From contig NZ_NEGZ01000005.1 in NCBI RefSeq assembly GCF_002127585.1, positions 1,441-65,440 on the forward strand: DNA of 64,000 nucleotides. The letters are read 5' to 3'. The DNA comes from Janthinobacterium sp. GW458P. GTDB lineage: Bacteria; Pseudomonadota; Gammaproteobacteria; Burkholderiales; Burkholderiaceae_D. This document shows, in pieces, positions 57,831 through 64,000 of the stretch. The position numbers were made by a program, and so were the translations under genes. Under the pieces are notes generated by a model that saw nothing but the letters and a program-made list of their open reading frames with translations, did not search any database and was not told the DNA's origin. Position 1 is the first letter of the stretch, and each line of letters opens with the position of its first letter.

Positions 57831-58775
57831 TCAGACGAGAATGGCGGCCAGGCGGCGCATCAGGCGCTCGATGGCAGCCGGGCCGTCGGCCAGCATCGCC
57901 ACTTGCGTGTTGATGGGCGCGCGGCGCGGCACGCGGAACTCGCATACCGTCATGCCGCGCGTCAGTTCGCCCGTCAATTCGATGGCCACGTGAGCCGGCT
58001 GGAACTGGAACAGCTGCGGCGCTTCCAGGTACAGCGCCACGACCGGGTCGTACATGGGCATGGGCACGGAACCGTCGGCACTGCGGATGCGCACATACGC
58101 TTCCAGGTAGCCAGCCAGACGCAAGGCACGCGGCGTGGCGATGGCGCGCAGGCGTGCCACTTCCAGTTTAGTGACCAGCAGCTGGCGGCACAGGTTCAGG
58201 CCGAACATGCGCAGCGGGATGCCGGCCTTGAATACCTGCGCGGCCGCTTCCGGGTCCGCATAGATATTGAATTCGGCCGCCGCCGTGTGGTTGCCCTGGT
58301 CGGTGGAGCCGCCCATCAGGATGATTTCGACAATTTTTCCGGCGATATCGGGCGCGCGCGTCAAGGCGGTCGCCAGGTTCGTCATCGGCGCGATCGCCAT
58401 GATGGTGATCTGGCCCGGATGCTTGCGCACGGCGGCGATCAGGGCGTCGACGGCGTGGCCGGCAGCGTCGCTGGCGGCGCCTGGCGGCAGGATTTCTCCG
58501 GTCGTCGGCATGCCGCTGTCGCCGAGGATGCGCTGCGCCGTTTCGATGACGCCCGCCAGCGGTTCTTCGCAGCCGCGGTAGATGGGCACCGTCAAGCCGT
58601 CATGGGCCTTGATGCGCAAGGCGTTGTCGTAGGTGATGGCGACGGGCGCATTGCCCGCCACCACGCTCACGCCCAGCCACTCGATGTCCGGATTGCTGCC
58701 CAGCAACAACATCGTCAGCCAGTCGTCAAATCCGGGATCCGTGTCGAGCCAGATTTTTTTCAAGGCTTGGGTCAT
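57831..58775 (-). CDS. Nucleoside hydrolase (IUNH family)
   Basis: A 314-residue calcium-dependent N-glycosidase that splits nucleosides into base and ribose. The Asp cluster DTDPGFDD (11-18) and IMAIAPMTNLATAL are hallmarks; EFNIYADPEAA supplies the next metal/ribose ligands. No signal peptide, so it acts in the cytoplasm on imported nucleosides. It lies between the transporter genes and adenosine deaminase. Confidence 0.92.
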   Translation of the reverse strand: MTQALKKIWLDTDPGFDDWLTMLLLGSNPDIEWLGVSVVAGNAPVAITYDNALRIKAHDGLTVPIYRGCEEPLAGVIETAQRILGDSGMPTTGEILPPGAASDAAGHAVDALIAAVRKHPGQITIMAIAPMTNLATALTRAPDIAGKIVEIILMGGSTDQGNHTAAAEFNIYADPEAAAQVFKAGIPLRMFGLNLCRQLLVTKLEVARLRAIATPRALRLAGYLEAYVRIRSADGSVPMPMYDPVVALYLEAPQLFQFQPAHVAIELTGELTRGMTVCEFRVPRRAPINTQVAMLADGPAAIERLMRRLAAILV

Positions 58776-58795
58776 GATGGTTTCCAGTTAAAAAA

Positions 58796-59827
58796 TCAGG
58801 CAGCCAAACACAGGGCGCTGTCGGACGGCAGCACGAACGAGACGGCCGTGCCTTCGCGCCAGGCGGCGCCGCCGGCCGCGCAAATGCCCTTGACCTGGCC
58901 CAGCGGCGTTTGCAGCAGATATTCGACGGTGTCGCCCAGGAAGCCGCGCGCCAGCACGGTGCCCGGGTACTGGCCGCTTGCATCGTCGGCGGCGCACACG
59001 CGCACCTTGTCCGGACGCCAGCCCAGCACCGTCGTGCCCGAGGTCACCGGCGCCGTGTACGGCAGGCTGGCGCCCGCGTGGTGCAGCGCGCCGTCGCGGT
59101 AGTCGAACAGGTTCTCGAAGCCCATGAAGTTGGCAACAAAACGCGTCGACGGCGTATTGAAGACGGCTTCCGGCGCGGCCAGCTGCTCGATGCGGCCGCT
59201 GTTCATGACGACGATGCGGTCGGACAAAGCCAGCGCTTCTTCCTGGTCATGCGTCACGTACAGCATGGTGATGCCCAGTTCGCGCTGGATGCGGCGCAAT
59301 TCGGCGCGCATCTGCACGCGCAGCTTGGCGTCCAGGTTCGACAGCGGCTCATCGAGCAGCAGCAGGGCCGGCTCGACGACGATGGCGCGCGCCAGCGCCA
59401 CGCGCTGCTGCTGGCCGCCGGACATCTGCGCCGGCAAGCGCGTTTCGAACCCCGCCAGGCCGACGGCGGCGATCACGGCTTCCACCTTGGTTTTCAGCAA
59501 AGCTGGCGCAACCTTGCGCAGGCGCAAGCCGAAAGCGATGTTGTCGTATACATTCAGGTGAGGAAACAAGGCGTACGACTGGAAGACCATGCCGATATTG
59601 CGTTTATTCGGCGCCAGCTTGCCGATCTCGCGGCCGTCGAGCACGATGCGGCCCGACTGCAGCGGCATCAGGCCGGCAATCGCGCGCATGGTGGTGGTCT
59701 TGCCGCAGCCGCTGGGGCCCAGCAGGGAAATCAGTTCGCCCTGCTCGACGTGCAAGTCCAGGTCTTTCACGGACGTCGTGTTCTTGGCGTAGCCGAGGTT
59801 CAGCTTGTGCAGTTCCAGATAACTCAT
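58796..59827 (-). CDS. ABC transporter ATP-binding protein (PotA-like)
   Basis: A 343-residue ATPase. Walker A GPSGCGKT (37-44), Q-loop VFQSYALFPHLNV, signature MSGGQQQR, Walker B LLLLDEPLSNLDAKLR, and a C-terminal TOBE region (about 270-340). It belongs to the spermidine/putrescine-iron class by layout. It would drive the permeases encoded upstream; the nucleoside genes downstream suggest a nucleoside cargo. Confidence 0.93.
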   Translation of the reverse strand: MSYLELHKLNLGYAKNTTSVKDLDLHVEQGELISLLGPSGCGKTTTMRAIAGLMPLQSGRIVLDGREIGKLAPNKRNIGMVFQSYALFPHLNVYDNIAFGLRLRKVAPALLKTKVEAVIAAVGLAGFETRLPAQMSGGQQQRVALARAIVVEPALLLLDEPLSNLDAKLRVQMRAELRRIQRELGITMLYVTHDQEEALALSDRIVVMNSGRIEQLAAPEAVFNTPSTRFVANFMGFENLFDYRDGALHHAGASLPYTAPVTSGTTVLGWRPDKVRVCAADDASGQYPGTVLARGFLGDTVEYLLQTPLGQVKGICAAGGAAWREGTAVSFVLPSDSALCLAA

Positions 59828-59840
59828 CGTGTATTGCCTC

Positions 59841-60620
59841 TTACATGTATTTAGAAATGCCCAGCACCTTCTCGGTCACCATCACGAAGGCCATGGTGAA
59901 CAAGACCAGCAAGGTCGACAGGGCAGCGATCGACGGATCGAAGCTGTTTTCCATATGTCCCAGCATCTCGATGGGCAGGGTGCTGATGCCAGGCCCCGTC
60001 AGGAACAGCGAGACGGGCACCTGGTTGAACGAAGTGACGAAGGCGAGGAAGAAGGCGGCGATCACGGCGTTGCGGATGTTCGGCAGCACGATCATGAAGA
60101 ACGCGCGCAGGCGCGACGCGCCCAGCGTGATGGCGGCATCCTCGATATCCACGCGCAGGTTCACCAGGCTGGCGTACACCACGCGCACCGAATACGGGAT
60201 CAGCAACGCGATATGGCCGATCAACAGGCCCACGTAGACGGGCGCATTGATGGTCAGCACGAGGTGGTGCAGCAGTCCCAGGCCGACGAGGATGGCGGGA
60301 ATGATCAGCGGCGACGTCAGGATCTGGCGGATGGCGCCGATGCCGGGCGGCGGCATGCGTGAAAACGCATACGCGACGGGTATGCCCAGCAACAGCGCGA
60401 TGACGGTGGCGATCAGGCCGATTTCCAGGCTGGTCTGGAAGGCCCGGCGGAACTCGGGCGCCGACCACACTTCGATTATCCAGCGCAGCGAATACGACTC
60501 GGGCGGGAAGGCCAGGGTTTCGCCGCCGCTAAAGCCGGCCAGCACGACGATGGCGAAGGGGCCCAGCAGGAACAGGAACACGAGCCACAGGACGGCGCGC
60601 GAGAATAAGCTTTCTTTCAT
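59841..60620 (-). CDS. ABC transporter permease (PotC-like)
   Basis: A 259-residue inner-membrane protein with six hydrophobic segments and the EAA loop as DAAITLGASRLRAFFMIVLP. Its start overlaps the stop of the preceding permease by four bases. Second permease of the cluster. Confidence 0.92.
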   Translation of the reverse strand: MKESLFSRAVLWLVFLFLLGPFAIVVLAGFSGGETLAFPPESYSLRWIIEVWSAPEFRRAFQTSLEIGLIATVIALLLGIPVAYAFSRMPPPGIGAIRQILTSPLIIPAILVGLGLLHHLVLTINAPVYVGLLIGHIALLIPYSVRVVYASLVNLRVDIEDAAITLGASRLRAFFMIVLPNIRNAVIAAFFLAFVTSFNQVPVSLFLTGPGISTLPIEMLGHMENSFDPSIAALSTLLVLFTMAFVMVTEKVLGISKYM

Positions 60621-61456
60621 ACGGAACTCCGGCTCGAGGAAATACGTTTAAGGCCGGCATTCACCAGCAAAGTCATGCAGACGAGGATGACGGCGATGAC
60701 GTTCGCCGCGCCGAAGTCGCTCTCCACGCTGACCTTCTGGTACAGCAGGGTTTCCAGCATCAGCACCTTGGTGCCGCCCAGCAGGGCCGGCGTCACATAG
60801 GCCGTCACGCAGCCCGTAAACACCAGGGTGCCGCCGACCACCAGGCCTTCCTGCGTCAGCGGCAGGGTGACCTTGCAAAAGACTTGCCAGGGATTGGCGC
60901 CCAAAGTCGCCGCGGCCGGTTCCACGTCGCGCGGCAGGTTTTCCAGCGCGCCGGCCAAGGACATCAGCATCAAGGGCAGCAGCAGTTGCAGCAGGCCGAC
61001 AAAGACGGCGAACTCGCTGAACAGCAAACGCAGCGGCTCGTCCGTGAAACCCATGTTGACCAGCGCCGCGTTGAGGGCGCCATTACGGCCCAGCAAGACG
61101 ATCCAGGCGTAGGTACGCGCAATCGGCGAGACCATCAGCGGCAAAATCATCATGCCCACCACCAGCCCGCGCCACTTCGGCGACACGCGCGCCACGGCCT
61201 GCGCGGCCGGGTAGCCGAGGATGACGGCAGCGAGCGTCACCAGCGCGGCGATGCGCAGGGTGCGCCAGAAGATGGTGCGGTTGAATTCCTGCGAGAAGAA
61301 TTCGACGAAGCGGTCAACGCCCCACTGCATGCCGTCGCCGACGCGGAAGGCGTCGACCAGCAGCGCCAGCACGGGCAGCAGGAAGCAGACAACGATAAAG
61401 ATCAGCGCGGGCAGGACCAGCAGCAGGCCCAGGCGCTTTTTTGGATCAGCAAACAT
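60617..61456 (-). CDS. ABC transporter permease (PotB-like)
   Basis: A 279-residue inner-membrane protein with six hydrophobic segments; the EAA loop reads EPAAATLGANPWQVFCKVTLP. MILPLMVSPIARTYAW is typical of PotB-type permeases. It lies 21 bases after the binding-protein gene and overlaps the second permease. Confidence 0.92.
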   Translation of the reverse strand: MFADPKKRLGLLLVLPALIFIVVCFLLPVLALLVDAFRVGDGMQWGVDRFVEFFSQEFNRTIFWRTLRIAALVTLAAVILGYPAAQAVARVSPKWRGLVVGMMILPLMVSPIARTYAWIVLLGRNGALNAALVNMGFTDEPLRLLFSEFAVFVGLLQLLLPLMLMSLAGALENLPRDVEPAAATLGANPWQVFCKVTLPLTQEGLVVGGTLVFTGCVTAYVTPALLGGTKVLMLETLLYQKVSVESDFGAANVIAVILVCMTLLVNAGLKRISSSRSSV

Positions 61457-61477
61457 GGTGTTCTCTCCTCGTCACCA

Positions 61478-62500
61478 CTATTTGCTCATGGCCTTGTTCC
61501 ACTGCGTCATCCAGTTGCTGCGCTGTTTGATGATGGTTTCCGGCTTGACGAATTTCAGCGAGTTGATCTGGTCAGGGCCGTAGGTGTTGAATTGCGCGGC
61601 CGCCACGGACAGGCGCACGTCCTTGTTGACGGGCGAGTCGACCAGGTTGGTCGCCAGCTGCGTCTGCACTTCCTTGGACAGCCAGAAATCCATCAGCTGG
61701 TACGCCAGGTCCGCATTCTTCGAGCCGGCGACGATGCCCATCACGTTCATGCCGGCCGCCTGGCCTTCGGCCGGGATGCTCCATTTCAGGGGCAGACCCG
61801 TCTTGAGCATTTGCGACCACGTAAAACGCGCCACGGGCGCGGCCCAGATTTCATCCTGGGCGAACAGGGCGGCCAGCTGCGCGCTGTTTTTCGAGAACGT
61901 GACGACGCTGCCCTTCATGCCGACGATCTTGGCAAAGCCGGCGGCATAGTCATCCGTCTTGCCGCCCCAGGCCGCATCGGCCATGCGCAGCATCAAGGGG
62001 CCCTGCGTGGTGCTCACGTCGGGGAAGGCCACGCGGCCCTTCAGTTCGGGGCGCCACAGGTCCTTCCAGGACGTCAGCGGGGCGATCTTGTCGCTGCGGT
62101 ACACCAGGCCCACGGAATACAGGGTGTAGCCGACGGCGAAGTTGCCGCCGATGGGGTTTTTCGCCACGTCATACAGGGCCTTGTAATTGCTCAGTTTGGA
62201 GTAATCCATGGGCTGGATCACGCCCGTCTGTGCCGCTTCCAGCATGCCGGAATCGGACAGCAGCACCAGGTCGATGACCGGGTTCTTGGCGTGTACCACC
62301 AGCTTGGCGATGCGGTCAGCATTATTTCCCGTTTCCACCTTGATATCGCAACCGCATTTGGCCTTGAACGGCTCGTACACATACTTCATGAACAGGGGCT
62401 GGGCAATCGGATAGGCCGAAATGACCAGCTCGCGTTTTTCCGCGTGGGCGGCGTTGGCCAGCAAGCCTAGGCTCAAAGCCAGCATGAGGTGCTTTTTCAA
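61478..62500 (-). CDS. ABC transporter periplasmic substrate-binding protein (PotD-like)
   Basis: A 340-residue periplasmic protein with a 20-residue signal peptide (MKKHLMLALSLGLLANAAHA). LVISAYPIAQPLFMKYVYEPFKAKCGC and SWKDLWRPELKGRVAFPD place it in the PotD/PotF and iron-binding-protein group. The cargo cannot be read from sequence; the linked nucleoside hydrolase and deaminase suggest nucleosides. First ABC gene, downstream of the porin. Confidence 0.9.
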   Translation of the reverse strand: MKKHLMLALSLGLLANAAHAEKRELVISAYPIAQPLFMKYVYEPFKAKCGCDIKVETGNNADRIAKLVVHAKNPVIDLVLLSDSGMLEAAQTGVIQPMDYSKLSNYKALYDVAKNPIGGNFAVGYTLYSVGLVYRSDKIAPLTSWKDLWRPELKGRVAFPDVSTTQGPLMLRMADAAWGGKTDDYAAGFAKIVGMKGSVVTFSKNSAQLAALFAQDEIWAAPVARFTWSQMLKTGLPLKWSIPAEGQAAGMNVMGIVAGSKNADLAYQLMDFWLSKEVQTQLATNLVDSPVNKDVRLSVAAAQFNTYGPDQINSLKFVKPETIIKQRSNWMTQWNKAMSK

Positions 62501-62557
62501 GATGCTTCCTTTCAGGGGGCGGCGCTGCGGGACAGCGCCTGTAAAGATGAATCAGAA

Positions 62558-63673
62558 TCAGAAATAATGTCGCATGCCGACGATCAGCACGCTTTGCGTC
62601 TTGCCGCCGGACGCGCCGAAGCCGAACACGCGGGCGAACGTCGCATCGCCGGCCGCCTTCTGGTAGCTCCAGGTGACGGCGACGTCGGTGCGCTTGGACA
62701 GGAAGTAATCGGCCTGGAAGTTGACCTGATGCCATTTCGGCGTCTTGTTGATCACGTCATATTTTCCGGTGGTATAGAAATACGACGCGCCCAGGTTCAG
62801 CGCTTCCGTCAGCTTGTGGTTCACGTTCAGATCCACGTTTTGCAGGGTCAGATTGCTTTGGTCCAGGTAGTGGTAGCGCACGTTGGTGTACAGCGCGCCA
62901 AACTTGGTCCTGCCCACATTATAAAAGCCTCCCGTGCCGGCGATGGCCTGGCTGTCCACGCCGGCGCCCTTGACGGCGCTCTTGTTAAAGATCAACAGGG
63001 AGCTGCCATAGTCGTTGCCGATGGCGCCATTCGGCGCATCGGGGCTGTTCGGGTGGTCCATCTTGGTGTAGGCGACGGCCCAGCTGAAGGCATCGACCTT
63101 GTAGCCGGCGCCCATGCTGTAGACGCGGTTGCGCTTGGAGTCCGCCGGGTTTTCGCTGAAGCCATACAGGCCCGTGAACGACAGGTTGCTGATGTTCGGG
63201 CTGACGTACTTGACGGCATTTTGCACGCGCAAGTTGTTATAGCCATTGTCGTTGTCGCCGATGTGCACGCCGTTACTGGCGATGACCACCGGGCCCAGCA
63301 GGTCCTTGACGGCTTCGTACTGGCGGCCCAGGGTCAGGGTGCCCTTGTCGTTGCTGGACAGGCCCACATACGACTGGCGGCCGAACAGGCGGCCGCTTTG
63401 CGAGGCCGTGCCCGTCATCACGTTAAAACCGTTTTCCAGCACGAAGACGGCCTTGTTGCCGTCGCCCAGGTCTTCCTGGCCGCGGAAGCCGATGCGGGGA
63501 TTCTGGTTGGTGCCGCTCAGCGCATGCGTGCGGCTGCCGTTACCCTCGTCCGAGACATAGCCGATACCGGCCGACAGCAAGCCATACACTTGCACGCTGC
63601 TTTGCGCCTGCGCCGCGCCCTGCGCCGCCAGCAAGCCACCCACCACCATCGTTCCAGTCATCCATTTATTCAT
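62558..63673 (-). CDS. Outer-membrane porin (Gram-negative trimeric type)
   Basis: A 371-residue beta-barrel porin. A 23-residue signal peptide (MNKWMTGTMVVGGLLAAQGAAQA) is followed by SSVQVYGLLSAGIGY, the typical first strand, and the C-terminus ends GMRHYF with the aromatic residue needed for BAM insertion. NPRIGFRGQEDLGDG is the usual loop-strand motif of Burkholderiales porins. The ATG at 63673 follows AGGGTGG. First gene of the nucleoside cluster, divergent from the LysR gene. Confidence 0.93.
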   Translation of the reverse strand: MNKWMTGTMVVGGLLAAQGAAQAQSSVQVYGLLSAGIGYVSDEGNGSRTHALSGTNQNPRIGFRGQEDLGDGNKAVFVLENGFNVMTGTASQSGRLFGRQSYVGLSSNDKGTLTLGRQYEAVKDLLGPVVIASNGVHIGDNDNGYNNLRVQNAVKYVSPNISNLSFTGLYGFSENPADSKRNRVYSMGAGYKVDAFSWAVAYTKMDHPNSPDAPNGAIGNDYGSSLLIFNKSAVKGAGVDSQAIAGTGGFYNVGRTKFGALYTNVRYHYLDQSNLTLQNVDLNVNHKLTEALNLGASYFYTTGKYDVINKTPKWHQVNFQADYFLSKRTDVAVTWSYQKAAGDATFARVFGFGASGGKTQSVLIVGMRHYF

Positions 63674-63900
63674 CGCCGCCACCCTAAAAAAGAATACACC
63701 CTGAGTTTTTTGGAATTATTGTTATTGCCTGCGTCCCTTGCATGCTGGCTGCCGCGTGTGCCGGCGCCCCATGGCAAGCGCTTCTCCGAAAATTGTTGCT
63801 TTCAAGACAAGTAAAGACCAGTCCAGAATATGGTAAATTGCGGGATAAGAAAATTTGTTTATTTTTATAAATCCATTATTTTTTCTGATAAGCAAAGCGC
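63674..63900. promoter_or_regulatory. AT-rich divergent promoter region between porin and LysR genes
   Basis: The last 90 bases (63810-63900) are strongly AT-rich for this genome and must hold the LysR promoter, and probably the porin promoter further left. No single T-N11-A dyad stands out enough to name. Confidence 0.4.
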
Positions 63901-64000
63901 ATGCATGAACTGAGCAAGAAGATTTCCTTACGACATTTACAAGCGTTTGCCACCCTAGCCCGGGTAAACAGCTTCAGCAAGGCGGCGCAGGAGCTGTGCG
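63901..64000 (+). CDS. LysR-family regulator, N-terminal fragment cut by window end
   Basis: Thirty-three residues are visible (ISLRHLQAFATLARVNSFSKAAQEL), the start of a LysR winged helix. The gene continues beyond base 64000. It is divergent from the porin and nucleoside uptake cluster and is its likely regulator by position. Confidence 0.85.
   Translation, partial: MHELSKKISLRHLQAFATLARVNSFSKAAQELC

Overview
The window looks like a chromosomal segment of a GC-rich betaproteobacterium of the order Burkholderiales, most likely Oxalobacteraceae (Janthinobacterium, Massilia or Duganella type). This is inferred from codon and base usage, from gene neighbourhoods usual in that group (leuS-lptE-holA-proA; fur divergent from bamE-dapB) and from dispersed hairpin repeats. 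No 16S gene is present, so the genus is not proven. Almost all of the sequence is ordinary housekeeping and catabolic DNA; the first 6.6 kb is clearly foreign.

Bases 1-6600: an AT-richer island begins with the right end of an IS3-family element. It then carries a three-gene operon: an SMC/Rad50-like ABC ATPase with a zinc ribbon in its coiled coil, a winged-helix protein, and a PD-(D/E)XK nuclease-domain protein. A SPPY-type DNA methyltransferase runs convergently into the nuclease gene, and a small HTH protein is divergent from the methyltransferase. The core TGATATTAT occurs in dyads both upstream of the ATPase gene and between the methyltransferase and HTH genes. The set reads as an ABC three-component (ABC-3C-like) defence module combined with a modification gene and a controller, and is the best candidate for an undescribed system.

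Bases 7-18.6 kb: a GIN-domain lipoprotein, a cysteine-cluster protein, a DeoR regulator with an MFS transporter, uppP, recQ with a coupled unknown gene, a HypT-like LysR regulator, glutamate dehydrogenase, galE, trmB and tRNA-Gly(CCC). Bases 18.7-23.1 kb: a truncated IS256-type transposase carrying ten GGCTT repeats, the dTDP-rhamnose operon rfbBACD, and a frameshifted pseudogene.

Bases 23.1-38.8 kb: a signalling cluster (HDOD/GAF histidine kinase, REC-PAS-GGDEF-EAL response regulator, Sel1-repeat protein), a Bcr/CflA efflux pump, an RlmL-like rRNA methyltransferase, a DsbA-fold isomerase, hemJ, proA, holA, lptE and leuS. Bases 38.9-49.6 kb: an AraC regulator with a VOC protein, a glutaryl-CoA dehydrogenase unit with its LysR regulator, an orphan barstar next to dapB, bamE, fur, hrcA, a HAD hydrolase and two tandem paralogous lipoproteins.

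Bases 49.6-56.7 kb: a valine/isobutyrate catabolic operon (mmsA, acyl-CoA dehydrogenase, enoyl-CoA hydratase, HIBYL-CoA hydrolase, mmsB), divergent from a short-chain fatty acyl regulator across two perfect dyads. Bases 56.7-64 kb: a purine nucleoside uptake and salvage cluster (porin, PotABCD-type ABC transporter, nucleoside hydrolase, adenosine deaminase), divergent from a LysR gene cut by the window end. Two families of nested-hairpin intergenic repeats (about 100 bp) occur twice each and are worth a genus-wide search.
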